From positions 1-48,566 of the IMG/VR virus record IMGVR_UViG_3300045999_007906: a stretch of 48,566 bases of DNA; one strand, written 5' to 3'. Of the stretch, positions 1 to 9,177 are shown in pieces. Both the position numbers and the translations under genes were made by a program. Numbering within the stretch: position 1 is the first letter of the stretch; every line of letters begins with the position of its first letter. The notes beneath the pieces were generated by a model that was not told the DNA's origin, searched no databases, and saw only the letters and a program-made list of their open reading frames with translations. Source of the stretch: a virus.

Positions 1-963
1 GTTATCTATTATATAAGATCAAATGGTACTTCTGGAAATAATTGTAAAATATTTACATCAAATAATCCATATTTTACCATAACTACAAATACAAATTCTT
101 CTGGCGGTTTAAATCAAGTTGATATTGAATATTTAAGGGATGTATCTCCTCTTATTTTTGGATTGAACCCAACAAATAAAAGAATAATAACAGTAAATGA
201 TCTTAAGGGATTCATTGCAACTCATTCTACTTATGATACTACAAAAGATATAGACACAAATATATCCGTATGGAATGGAGCAAACACTAATCTAAAAGAG
301 TCTGGTACTTCTTATTTTTCAATCATAGACTCAACTAGTATAACTGGAAATCAAATAATTTCTGATTTATCGGAATATAAGGCTGGTAATATTACGATTA
401 AATACGCTGCTCCAAAAACAGTTTCGCTTGCAGTCACAATTGCTGCAAAATATCTACCAAAAACAAAACAATCAGCAGCGCAATTAAAGTCTGGAATAGA
501 TTCAGCACTTACTGTTTATGATGTAAATGAATTTTTTAATAGTGTAAATTCGGAAGATTTACTTACGATTATGAGAACTGTGGATTCTGCGCTTTCTACT
601 AATCAGACTACTATTTCAATGACTGCTTCATATACTCATAGTCTATCTGATGGTATAAATTTTGGATTTGAAAATGAAATAATTAGTTTTAATACAAATG
701 TTTTTTCATCTAAATATGGCTCAATTAAACTTACAAGTTCAACTGTTGCAGATATAACTGGATTCTATAAAATTCAAATGAAAACATCATCTGATGTTTT
801 CCTAGATTATGTTGGTAGATTCAATCCGAAGACTGGGGTGATTTCGCTTAAGAACTCATTAAATGCTACAAGCATAGTGTTTAATATTGTAGTGAAAGAT
901 ATGGAAGCTGTTAAGAACTTTGTTGTCGATCCTACATTTACAGTAACTGCAGAAATACTATGA
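1..963 (+). CDS. 6: Baseplate wedge protein gp6, C-terminal part (5' end outside window)
   Basis: The frame is open from base 1 without a start, so the gene begins upstream; the TTG at 163 is only an internal codon. About 320 C-terminal residues are visible. They have the layout of the T4 gp6 C-terminus: a segment in which the protein is treated as a wedge J-like fold, then a beta-rich tail in which a 'GRFNPKTGVISL' type strand precedes the final 'FTVTAEIL'. In T4 gp6 is about 660 residues and forms the dimeric ring of wedge subunits around the baseplate hub. The stop overlaps the next start (ATGA at 960-963), so the two are translationally coupled. The family call rests on recalled similarity plus position before gp13/gp14; the first half cannot be judged. 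Confidence 0.7.
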   Translation, partial: VIYYIRSNGTSGNNCKIFTSNNPYFTITTNTNSSGGLNQVDIEYLRDVSPLIFGLNPTNKRIITVNDLKGFIATHSTYDTTKDIDTNISVWNGANTNLKESGTSYFSIIDSTSITGNQIISDLSEYKAGNITIKYAAPKTVSLAVTIAAKYLPKTKQSAAQLKSGIDSALTVYDVNEFFNSVNSEDLLTIMRTVDSALSTNQTTISMTASYTHSLSDGINFGFENEIISFNTNVFSSKYGSIKLTSSTVADITGFYKIQMKTSSDVFLDYVGRFNPKTGVISLKNSLNATSIVFNIVVKDMEAVKNFVVDPTFTVTAEIL

Positions 964-1643
964 TTTTATTTTTCAATCCAGAAACACAAGGTTTAACAGT
1001 GTCTCTTGACACTAGTTATTACATTGCTGAACTGGAAAACTATATCGCAACAACATTCAGGAGCACTACTCCACCAACAAATAAAATATTTGTAGAAGAA
1101 TATTTTCCTCAGTGGATACGAGAACAACATAATAAAAATCCTGTAAGATTTGTGACTTTTTTACAAAATTATTATGACTGGCTTTTTACAGTTGTTTCTG
1201 GCGGTGGCTTTGGTGCTGACTATGAACTTGAAAAGTTACTTGAACTTAGAGATTGTCCATTTGATTCTATTGACGAATTAATCTATCTTTATGCCAATGA
1301 ATTCCATGGAATATCATATACCTCTGCTCAGGTTGAGAATTTTAGACCATTCATAGAAAATATTAAAAATAAATATTTGGCAGTAAAAGGCACAGATGCC
1401 TCTTATGAATATTTTATAAAGCAAATTTATGGATTTACGGCTGGAGTGACTGCTAACTATTCAAATAACACATTCATATTAAATTCCACTACTATAGGGC
1501 CGACAAACAATATTCAAGACAAGAATTCTGAAAATACATATACTGTGAAAATTGATGTTAGCTCGACGGCAGCTACAAGTGCAGATAAGAAAACCATAGA
1601 AGAATCATTCAATATTTTAGGATACAAGACATTGGTAACATAA
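960..1643 (+). CDS. Baseplate wedge protein, gp7-like N-terminal type
   Basis: A 227-residue protein that starts in the last codon of gp6. Residues about 45-160 carry a pattern I associate with the wedge protein next to gp6 in marine T4-like phages: a helix with 'FLQNYYDWLF', then 'LLELRD', then a segment ending 'NKYLAVKGTDASYEYFIKQIYG', where K-G-T marks the conserved core. T4 gp7 itself is over 1000 residues, so this would be a much shortened form or only its N-terminal module. Position directly after gp6 fits gp7. A different small wedge subunit such as gp53 is the main alternative. The role as a structural baseplate component is more secure than the exact gene number. Confidence 0.5.
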   Translation: MILFFNPETQGLTVSLDTSYYIAELENYIATTFRSTTPPTNKIFVEEYFPQWIREQHNKNPVRFVTFLQNYYDWLFTVVSGGGFGADYELEKLLELRDCPFDSIDELIYLYANEFHGISYTSAQVENFRPFIENIKNKYLAVKGTDASYEYFIKQIYGFTAGVTANYSNNTFILNSTTIGPTNNIQDKNSENTYTVKIDVSSTAATSADKKTIEESFNILGYKTLVT

Positions 1644-1644
1644 C

Positions 1645-2373
1645 ATGGCAAACACCCCATTCAATTCAAATGATTTTCCGTTAAAACAATCGCCATATTA
1701 TAGCAGAACATATGATTCTGACGTTGGTTCTACCTTTGGTTTTTCAAACAATCAATTAGTTGCTTTCCAACCGGGTAATCCACTACAAGCATCTGAATTG
1801 AACGAGTTACAGGAAAAAAGATTACTAGACAACACTCTAAATTTTGAAATGCTTGGTGCTTGGGCAAAAGAATGCTTTAGTAACAACCTAGACTTTCCTA
1901 AGTGGGATGGAGCCATTCCTCTATATCCAAAGACAGATACTATAGGAAGTGACACAAAACTAGTAGGTTTAACACAAACAGCAACAAATACCATTCAAGT
2001 TCAATTTAGAACAGGATGGTACTTGGTAAAGACAGATGCAGGATTACGGACATGGGTTCATTATGATAATCCTGGATCTGCAAGCACGTTCTTTTCATTA
2101 GCTCCAGCCACAAACTATTATGTCGGTCTTTCAAAGACTGAAGGATATAGTGGAGCTACTTCAAGTAATGATTTGGGAGATAATTCGGATGGGACATCTG
2201 ATCCAAGCATTCCCGGGGCTGATAGATACATTGTGTCATTGAGTTCCACCATGTATAGTACAGTTTCTGGTTTTACAGGAAATTTCGAACCAATCTTTAG
2301 TTTCTATAATAGTGGAATTACGGGTCTTACAAACAGTGCTACATATCTAAACGGATTGACATTTTATCCATAA
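1645..2373 (+). CDS. Putative baseplate or tail-associated structural protein
   Basis: A 242-residue protein. Near the N-terminus it has 'FQPGNPLQASELNELQEKRLL' (about residues 40-60), which resembles the 'RPGxxVQARELNxLQ' segment seen at the start of several baseplate or short-fibre proteins of T4-like phages. The rest is rich in Gly, Ser, Thr and aromatic residues and predicted to be mostly beta. There are no signal peptide or membrane segments. It lies between the gp7-like gene and the cysteine-rich gene, in the slot where T4 has gp8-gp12. It could be a gp8 equivalent or a fibre-attachment protein; I cannot decide. The start ATG follows the previous stop by one base. Confidence 0.4.
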   Translation: MANTPFNSNDFPLKQSPYYSRTYDSDVGSTFGFSNNQLVAFQPGNPLQASELNELQEKRLLDNTLNFEMLGAWAKECFSNNLDFPKWDGAIPLYPKTDTIGSDTKLVGLTQTATNTIQVQFRTGWYLVKTDAGLRTWVHYDNPGSASTFFSLAPATNYYVGLSKTEGYSGATSSNDLGDNSDGTSDPSIPGADRYIVSLSSTMYSTVSGFTGNFEPIFSFYNSGITGLTNSATYLNGLTFYP

Positions 2374-2385
2374 TGGAGGTGAATC

Positions 2386-2964
2386 GTGAGCTGTGGTTGT
2401 AATAAAGGTAAAGATAGTAATGGAAATAAAGTAAGAATTTTTAGAGATATTTCGTCTGGAAAAACAGATGTAAAAAAACTTTATACTATGATTCAAGGCT
2501 TTGCATTAGCATATGCTTCTAGAGGTTTATCCAAAGAAAAAGCCCCAAAAGAAATAAAGCAGCTAAGAGTTTTGAGTTGTTTTGGAAACGAATCAACTGG
2601 TGGAGAACTTCCTCCTTGCCAGCATTTAAAGAAATCTTCAACTGAAGGAAAGTTTTATTGCGGTGGTTGTGGCTGTGGCGATAAAAAGGCCACATGGCTA
2701 AATGGTACGGCTGAAGAATATTCCAAGCTAGACTTTCCGCATCTAGTTTGTCCTCTTGCAATGCCCGGATTCTCTAACTATAAACAAAGCAATCCAGATG
2801 AAGCAAATGACCCCATAACAAGAAAATATTACATCGAAAACATGGATTTTAACGATGTACAATCAATTGCAGTTACACAGCACGAATTTAATCCGGCTGC
2901 TCTTGGTTTGTCAAAACAAGTATCACAAGAAGAGCTAAAAGACATATTTAAGAAATCTGAGTAA
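2386..2964 (+). CDS. Cysteine-rich protein of unknown function
   Basis: A 192-residue protein starting with GTG, chosen because a strong GGAGG lies just upstream (about 2374-2378). It opens with 'MSCGCNKG', has a second cluster around residues 63-103 ('LSCFG', 'PPCQHLK', 'YCGGCGCGDKKATWL'), and a final 'HLVCPLAMPGFSNY' near residue 122. That is about ten cysteines plus a histidine, which suggests a bound metal (zinc or an iron-sulphur cluster); no disulphide export signal is present. Its place between baseplate genes and gp13 suggests a virion role, perhaps a metal-stabilised tail part, but this is inference. I do not recognise a named family. Confidence 0.55.
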   Translation: MSCGCNKGKDSNGNKVRIFRDISSGKTDVKKLYTMIQGFALAYASRGLSKEKAPKEIKQLRVLSCFGNESTGGELPPCQHLKKSSTEGKFYCGGCGCGDKKATWLNGTAEEYSKLDFPHLVCPLAMPGFSNYKQSNPDEANDPITRKYYIENMDFNDVQSIAVTQHEFNPAALGLSKQVSQEELKDIFKKSE

Positions 2965-2977
2965 GGAATTTAGTGCA

Positions 2978-2995
2978 GCATACATAATAGTATGC
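2978..2995 (+). promoter_or_regulatory. Hairpin over the gp13 start codon
   Basis: GCATAC (2978-2983), loop ATAATA, GTATGC (2990-2995) form a perfect 6-bp stem whose right arm contains the ATG at 2992-2994. The only Shine-Dalgarno-like sequence (AAGGA, 2963-2967) is 24 bases from the start. A TAG at 2971 excludes an upstream in-frame start. The structure may lower or time gp13 translation; this is inference. Confidence 0.35.
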
Positions 2996-3798
2996 CAGCA
3001 CCAAACTCAAGAGAATCTTTAATAGACTACGCTTTTAGGTCTCTAGGATCGCCTGTAATCGAAATAAATGTAGATATGCAGCAAGCCTACGATAGGCTTG
3101 ACGATGCACTCCAGTTTTTTGCCGAAAGGCATTTTGACGGGGTGGATCGTTGCTATTTTGATTATGTAATTACACAGCAAGATATAGACCGTAAATATGT
3201 TAATACTAATGCATTTGGTCCCATGGTTGGAGCAGATCCTTCTGGTAGACCGGATGGCCGTGATATTTTATCAATAATTAGAATTTTTCCATTCGGTACA
3301 CATAGCTCAAATAACTTTTTTGATATTCGATATCAATTGGCATTGAATGACTTCTTTGGTATTAATACCAATTTAAATACAAGTGGCTCAACTCCAGTTG
3401 CCACATATGATATCGCAAAAAGATACATCAGAATGATTGAGATGATGTTTGATCCAGAAAGATCAATTCGCTTCTCAAAAGTTACAAATAAACTTCAGAT
3501 AGAAACTGACTGGTCAGACATGCAGCCCGGAACACATTTGGCTGTAGAGGCTTATGTAATTCTAGATCCTGAGAGATATCCAGAAATTTATAACGATATT
3601 CTTCTTAAGAAGTATGTCACAGCTCTTATAAAGAGACAATGGGGAGCAAACTTATCAAAATTTGATGGGGTTCAGTTACCCGGTGGTATCGTGACAAGAG
3701 GTTCTTCTATATTTTCAGAAGCAATACAAGAAATAGCAATTCTTGAGGAACAAGTAAGATCTGCATATGAATATCCACCTGACTTCATGACAGGATAA
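2992..3798 (+). CDS. 13: Neck protein gp13 (head completion)
   Basis: A 268-residue protein, close to T4 gp13 (309). It begins 'NSRESLIDYAFRSLGSPVIEINVD', followed by 'QAYDRLDDALQFFAERH', and ends with 'VQLPGGIVTRG' and an 'EEQVRSAYEYPPDFM' helix. These are hallmarks of gp13 in T4-like phages. gp13 and gp14 assemble at the portal vertex after DNA packaging, seal the head and form the docking site for the tail. The gp14 gene follows two bases after the stop, the standard order. The start codon is the first possible one after an in-frame stop and lies in a small hairpin. Confidence 0.92.
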   Translation: MPAPNSRESLIDYAFRSLGSPVIEINVDMQQAYDRLDDALQFFAERHFDGVDRCYFDYVITQQDIDRKYVNTNAFGPMVGADPSGRPDGRDILSIIRIFPFGTHSSNNFFDIRYQLALNDFFGINTNLNTSGSTPVATYDIAKRYIRMIEMMFDPERSIRFSKVTNKLQIETDWSDMQPGTHLAVEAYVILDPERYPEIYNDILLKKYVTALIKRQWGANLSKFDGVQLPGGIVTRGSSIFSEAIQEIAILEEQVRSAYEYPPDFMTG

Positions 3799-3800
3799 AA

Positions 3801-4718
3801 ATGGCAACCAATCCTTATTTTAGAGATAACTATTCTGGCGAACAAAATGTAACCGAATCCATCGTTATTGAAACGATCAAAATGATGGGTAAGAACTGTT
3901 TTTACATTCCAAGAGAATATAATAATATTTCTGTTTTATATGGAGAAGATCCATTATCGTCTTTTAGTAATAAAATAGAAATAGAGATGTATCCTGCTAC
4001 AGTAAATGGATTTGGTGGCGCAGGGGATTTGGCTTCCAGATTTGGAATTGAAGTAAAGGACGATGTTACTTTAGTTGTTTCGAAAAAGAGATTCACCAAA
4101 GAAATAACTGAAAGATTTACTAATATAACCCGTCCAAGAGAAGGTGATTTAATTTACTTTCCTTTGTCAAAAACTTTTTTTGAAATCAACTTTGTTGAGC
4201 ATGAAACTCCGTTTTATCAACTAGGTAAATTATATACTTACACTCTATTCTGTGAAACTTTTGTCTTCTCACACGAAGAATTCAATACAGATTCTCCGTT
4301 GGACACGATTATGGATCGTTCAAAAGAAACATATTCGTTGTTTGTCAATGAGGCTGGTGGTACTTTCATGAACGAATTTACCATAGGAGATAAACTATAT
4401 CAGAACGGATATACATTCGGCTCATCGCCAAAGACAGCAGCAATTGTCAATTACAGTACAAGTGTCAAGCAACTTACACTATCTCCGATCAAGGGAACCT
4501 TTGTGTCTGGAGATGTTGTTGTGTCGAACGAATTTGGTATAACCGCATCTATGACTGGTGCTACATCATCTAATGTTGTCACCTACTACAATACTGAGAC
4601 CGATAACATTTCAGATATTGATAATCCATTTGATCTATTAGTAAGTGATTACTACACAGGAGTTACGCCAAGCCTAATTGATTATAGTGAGGATAATCCG
4701 TTTTCAGAGGGTATTTAA
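3801..4718 (+). CDS. 14: Neck protein gp14
   Basis: A 305-residue protein, somewhat longer than T4 gp14 (256). The N-terminus 'NPYFRDNYSGEQNVTESIVIETIKMMG' and the segments 'CFYIPREYNN', 'RPREGDLIYFPLSKTFFEINFVEHETPFYQLGK' (about residues 110-143) and 'LFCETFVFSHEEFNT' match the gp14 family. It joins gp13 as the neck connector between portal and tail. The C-terminal 90 residues are beta-rich and less typical, accounting for the extra length. It ends immediately before the gp16 start, so head-closure and packaging genes are co-transcribed. Confidence 0.92.
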   Translation: MATNPYFRDNYSGEQNVTESIVIETIKMMGKNCFYIPREYNNISVLYGEDPLSSFSNKIEIEMYPATVNGFGGAGDLASRFGIEVKDDVTLVVSKKRFTKEITERFTNITRPREGDLIYFPLSKTFFEINFVEHETPFYQLGKLYTYTLFCETFVFSHEEFNTDSPLDTIMDRSKETYSLFVNEAGGTFMNEFTIGDKLYQNGYTFGSSPKTAAIVNYSTSVKQLTLSPIKGTFVSGDVVVSNEFGITASMTGATSSNVVTYYNTETDNISDIDNPFDLLVSDYYTGVTPSLIDYSEDNPFSEGI

Positions 4719-5135
4719 ATGGCAGATATAACGAACAAAGAAAAACTTAATACTTTTTTAGAAATTTCAACTCCAGCTACAATGAAGAAAGAATCTTCCA
4801 TTGTAAAAAAGAATGTAGATGATGACTATGAATATGCTAGAGATAATATAAGAGAAATACTCGAAAAAGGTAAATTAGCTTTAGATGGCATTCTTCAGGT
4901 AGCCCAAGACGGAGACTCGCCTAGGGCATATGAAGTGGCTACAAATATGCTTAAAGCTCTCTCAGAGATCAATAAAGATCTTATGGATGTTCATGTTAAA
5001 GTAAGTGAAAGTGAAAAAACCACAATTAAACAAACAAACAATGCAATATTTGTGGGTTCAACTTTGGATCTTCAAGACATGATAAATAAAGAAAGAAGTT
5101 CAAAGAAAGCTATAATACAGGATAACAATGTTTGA
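4719..5135 (+). CDS. 16: Terminase small subunit gp16
   Basis: A 138-residue protein (T4 gp16 is 164). The central stretch 'DDYEYARDNIREILEKGKLALDGILQVAQ' (about residues 34-62), then 'SPRAYEVATNMLKALSEINKDLMDVH', is the helical coiled core of T4-type small terminases. It recognises DNA for packaging and stimulates the gp17 ATPase. The gene starts directly after gp14 and overlaps the next gene by 8 bases. In T4, gene 15 lies between 14 and 16; here gp16 comes before the gp15-like gene, a local order swap. Confidence 0.88.
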   Translation: MADITNKEKLNTFLEISTPATMKKESSIVKKNVDDDYEYARDNIREILEKGKLALDGILQVAQDGDSPRAYEVATNMLKALSEINKDLMDVHVKVSESEKTTIKQTNNAIFVGSTLDLQDMINKERSSKKAIIQDNNV

Positions 5136-8100
5136 TTCATTTTATAACGATTGCATTAAAAAGAACACGATAGCATTTGCTTCGCTATTTAATAACATTT
5201 ATGTCAATAGAGAGGATGATTCCGATTCTAAAAAAATCAAAGTTCCTCTTGTTTATGGCGGTAAAGAAAAGTACATTAGCCGCTTACAAAATCCATCAAG
5301 TATTTCTGAAAAAGATAAGCTTCAAATAACTCTTCCTATGATGAGTTTTGATATGTCTAATCTGCAATATGATACGCAGAGACATAGAAATAAACTTGAG
5401 TTTAATAAATTATTTTATCAGGAAGATGGAGAAACAAAAGCAAAGATAAAAATTGGTGAATATCCTTGCTTGATGCAATTCAATCTTACAATCTATACTA
5501 GAAATATTGAAGAAAATTTCCAGATTATAGAACAAATTGCTCCATATTTTACTCCAGAATATATTCTGACAATGGACTTTGATAAGACTCTTACAAGAGG
5601 AATCGATGTTCCAATCAATTTGGTTGCTTCAAAGATTGGAAACGATTATGAAGGCGGATTCGGAAATCGTAGAACTGTAGTTAGCACTTTGCAGTTTGTC
5701 ATGCGTTCTTATTTGTTCGGTCCAGAACGAGAAGCTACTCCAATTCTAACAACTGATTTCAATCTCAATACACAAGATAGCTTCTTGCAATTCATCACAG
5801 ATGTTCAAACTAATGATGATTTATATCTGAACAATCAATCGATAACAGTTACTTGGAGACAGGGAGGGATCTTCCCAAGAAATCCCACAATTCTGCTCAC
5901 CAATCTAACCACATACAATCAAGAAATAACATACGATCCTGAAGCATTTGATGTTGGGGATGGAACTAATAGTGTTACATTTACAATACCCGCAAATGCT
6001 CCGTTGCTACAACAACTTTATGTAAGAGTATTTTTTGGAACAGTATCAGACAGTTCTCCTGCAATTGAAATACGCTCCGCTAGCGGAAATATTTCTTTAT
6101 TGCGACAAGCTAATTTTGCTGGAACTTCTTTTAATGATTTGATGTCTTCCAATCATTATTATTTTACGCAGAGTGGTATTACTCAATTTGCTAGAAGTAA
6201 TAATCTTGTTTTAGCCTATAATTATGGTTCATATAATGATTTAAATATTAAAACCCCTGGACTACTTGAATATTATTATGCATATGGTTTGACATTCAGA
6301 GCAGATACTATAGCCAATCCTCAAATTCCTTTTGGTAGTGTTATACACAATGGATTATGGGCTGGAATAAGCTATGATCAGAACAGAGTGTTACCTGCAT
6401 TGGCTATCTATATGCGACCGGGAGCAAATGTAAATTTATATGCGAATCAAGGTGAAGGAGTATTTGGTACTACTCAAGGAACACTAGCAAATAGAAGAAC
6501 CAGCGAAGATATGTTTCAAGCAACATATGGTTCTAATTCTTATTATATCAATGGATTTTGGGGATGGAATGGTACTACCAGTACTATAAGTATAGGTTTA
6601 TATCCGAGTGCTGGTATAACAATAGAACCAGGATTCAGTGGATTTATTTTCGATAGAAACAATCAAAACAGATATCCAGATAGCGGAAAATATTCAACTG
6701 GAGTAACCCATTCTCAGGCTAGTCCATCTTTTAGAACTTTATTTGATCCAACATTTACACAAAAACTATATCCTTCTAGAGGAGCTACTGGATTAAGAGC
6801 TTGGCAAATAACTGCTTTTGGTACTAATAATCCAGCTACTATGTTATTTGATTCTGGTATTTTTTCTGGATCTACATTACCAAATTATCCTCCATACAGT
6901 AACTTAGATTATCTTGATACTTTTGATAAGATGAGATTACAGACTTATATGGATTGTTACAACATATTCCACAACGGAAATACTTATGTGATACCATCTC
7001 CATTTACTCCTAATTTGGTAACAGATATGTTAGGATATACTGCATATTCTGCTACCGGATTTACAGGCAGAGAAAATTTTGCAGGAAAATTTGGAACAAC
7101 TTATGTTGGTGGTTGGAACAAATTATTCGATTTTGTCTATGATGGAATAACCATTAATGGTAATCGTTATGTTCCACCATCTCCTTGTGTTGATATAATA
7201 TTTAATGATCATGAATTGCGATGGGGTCTAGGAGTAGGAGCAGATTCAAATATATTATGGAGATTAATGTCGTTAGTAAGCGGTTTAACAACTGCATGGA
7301 TTAATAAAGTTAAACAAGATCAATTTTGGCCACAACTAGAAGCCAAATATGCAGAATATCCTGGATTATCATTTGATCGTATATTTGAGTTTAAAAATGC
7401 ATTCCTTTTATATACTTCTGGACCTTTAAGTAAAAAAGGAATTCATGGCGGAATTCAATTTCCATTAGATGCGCTTCCACTACAAGAATTTTATGATAAC
7501 GAAGTTAAAAAATATTGGGGTGGTCTACAACAAGTTTCTGAACTAAGAAGTCCTGGATGTAAATTTGCTCCTGTGCATGTTAATAGACTTCCTAGATTAA
7601 AATCTCATGGTAGATTCCATGATACAACTAGTCAAAGTTTTTCTTTAGGAGTTACTTTACCATATGAGCTTATATACCACTATCCTTATGGTCAACCAAA
7701 TCAACCAGTTATAATTCAAGGTAGATATAGAAAAACAGGATATGCTCCTACTCCGGTTGATGCAATTACATTTGGTTTTGATGAATATTCAGCAATATCT
7801 CGTGATGTTAGTTCTGGATTAAATCAAGACCAGATAATTAATGCTTCTGATAAGTTGGTCCCTTGGTTTACAACCGACAATATTGGTCAAACAGGAACTG
7901 GTTTTGATGTAGGAATTTCATATAATACGCAATATTTTGAATCTAATGGTATACCAGAAATTGGTAATGGTGTGTTTGTATCGTTTTTTGGAGAATATGA
8001 TGAAGAAAATTTGAGATCTCTTGCAGGAACAAGATTATCTGAAAAATATGAACCGTTTTTTGCGATGAAAGACGAGTCTAGATTTGTTCGTGGAATAATA

Positions 8101-9177
8101 GAAGAGAACATGAGCCATGGTGTTTCGGGTATATTTATTTACAATAATATTCAATTTAATAGATCAGGTTATTTTATTCCTCATGGATATGAAAATTCTT
8201 GGTTTATGGATTTTATTCCGTCTTCTAGAAATGGTAATGCTAGGGGATTTACTTATACAGATCCTGCCATATTCTCAAAAACAAACTTTACAACAGATCC
8301 TAGAGTAAATGACAATTTTCAACCAATTAATTTTTATCACTCTTATAATGAAAATATTTTCATATCAAAATTATTAACTACTTTACCTCTTAACATTCTT
8401 AATCAATCAGTAATTTTTCAAGGACCAATTACTAATTTAGAAGATCCTTTTTATGGATTACATACAAAGTCATTTAATAATTTTAAATATAATGATGAAA
8501 TATTATTAAATCATATTTTGTGGGATATTGAAGTAGCAACTCATGGAAGAACATACGAATATCTTTCCAGTTCAGATGATATTACCACTGGAGAAGCACT
8601 TCGATATGAGGTCGGTGGCTTTAATAATAGTAAATTAAATTCTCCTCTTTTGAGTAAGGTGCGGTTATTAGCTACAGATTCTTCAGATCAAAATTTAATT
8701 TTACATAGAATCACGCTTCCAATACCTTATATTTTAACAACTGATTATGCAAAACCCGAACAAGATTCGTATTATGATAATTGGTATAATAATCATTTTG
8801 CGAATAATGTTTTAGCATCTAGTTATGATTCTACACGCGGAATAACTCTTGATAATATTAATCTCATTACTACAGGTAATAGAGATTTAGACTTTTATAC
8901 TAAATCAGTAGTTTCAGAGACTGATGGAACTTATTCGTGGAGAACTTTAAGAACAAATCCAGCAATTAGAAGATTTAGTGTAAATGTTTATGCTAATAAT
9001 TTATTGGTAGGAAATTTAACTCCAAGTAAATATCATCCTATGGGAGTTTGGTTAATAACAGATGAAGTATCAATTCTGCCGGATGGAACAACATTTAACA
9101 ATTATAATTTGAGGTTTGAATATAATGACGATGGTCCAATTACAGATGGAATTACAACTGCACCGTATAGAACATGA
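5128..9177 (+). CDS. 15: Giant fusion: gp15 tail-completion domain plus about 1100-residue extension
   Basis: A single uninterrupted 1349-residue frame. Residues 1 to about 205 are a good gp15: 'IAFASLFNNIYVNR', 'KVPLVYGGKEKYISRLQ', 'ITLPMMSFDMSNLQYD' and 'IIEQIAPYFTPEYILTM'. T4 gp15 is 272 residues; it caps the tail tube and sheath and joins tail to neck. The rest (about 230-1349) has no counterpart in gp15. It is rich in Asn, Gly, Ser, Thr, Tyr and Phe, with no signal peptide, coiled coil or membrane segment, and looks like a chain of beta-sandwich domains; one candidate is 'TNSVTFTIPANAPLLQQLYVRV' near residue 287. The codons become more AT-rich soon after the gp15 part ends. It lies between gp16 and gp17 with overlaps on both sides (ATGA at its end). 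The extension probably projects from the tail-neck junction as collar or adhesin; that is inference. Confidence 0.8.
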   Translation: MFDSFYNDCIKKNTIAFASLFNNIYVNREDDSDSKKIKVPLVYGGKEKYISRLQNPSSISEKDKLQITLPMMSFDMSNLQYDTQRHRNKLEFNKLFYQEDGETKAKIKIGEYPCLMQFNLTIYTRNIEENFQIIEQIAPYFTPEYILTMDFDKTLTRGIDVPINLVASKIGNDYEGGFGNRRTVVSTLQFVMRSYLFGPEREATPILTTDFNLNTQDSFLQFITDVQTNDDLYLNNQSITVTWRQGGIFPRNPTILLTNLTTYNQEITYDPEAFDVGDGTNSVTFTIPANAPLLQQLYVRVFFGTVSDSSPAIEIRSASGNISLLRQANFAGTSFNDLMSSNHYYFTQSGITQFARSNNLVLAYNYGSYNDLNIKTPGLLEYYYAYGLTFRADTIANPQIPFGSVIHNGLWAGISYDQNRVLPALAIYMRPGANVNLYANQGEGVFGTTQGTLANRRTSEDMFQATYGSNSYYINGFWGWNGTTSTISIGLYPSAGITIEPGFSGFIFDRNNQNRYPDSGKYSTGVTHSQASPSFRTLFDPTFTQKLYPSRGATGLRAWQITAFGTNNPATMLFDSGIFSGSTLPNYPPYSNLDYLDTFDKMRLQTYMDCYNIFHNGNTYVIPSPFTPNLVTDMLGYTAYSATGFTGRENFAGKFGTTYVGGWNKLFDFVYDGITINGNRYVPPSPCVDIIFNDHELRWGLGVGADSNILWRLMSLVSGLTTAWINKVKQDQFWPQLEAKYAEYPGLSFDRIFEFKNAFLLYTSGPLSKKGIHGGIQFPLDALPLQEFYDNEVKKYWGGLQQVSELRSPGCKFAPVHVNRLPRLKSHGRFHDTTSQSFSLGVTLPYELIYHYPYGQPNQPVIIQGRYRKTGYAPTPVDAITFGFDEYSAISRDVSSGLNQDQIINASDKLVPWFTTDNIGQTGTGFDVGISYNTQYFESNGIPEIGNGVFVSFFGEYDEENLRSLAGTRLSEKYEPFFAMKDESRFVRGIIEENMSHGVSGIFIYNNIQFNRSGYFIPHGYENSWFMDFIPSSRNGNARGFTYTDPAIFSKTNFTTDPRVNDNFQPINFYHSYNENIFISKLLTTLPLNILNQSVIFQGPITNLEDPFYGLHTKSFNNFKYNDEILLNHILWDIEVATHGRTYEYLSSSDDITTGEALRYEVGGFNNSKLNSPLLSKVRLLATDSSDQNLILHRITLPIPYILTTDYAKPEQDSYYDNWYNNHFANNVLASSYDSTRGITLDNINLITTGNRDLDFYTKSVVSETDGTYSWRTLRTNPAIRRFSVNVYANNLLVGNLTPSKYHPMGVWLITDEVSILPDGTTFNNYNLRFEYNDDGPITDGITTAPYRT

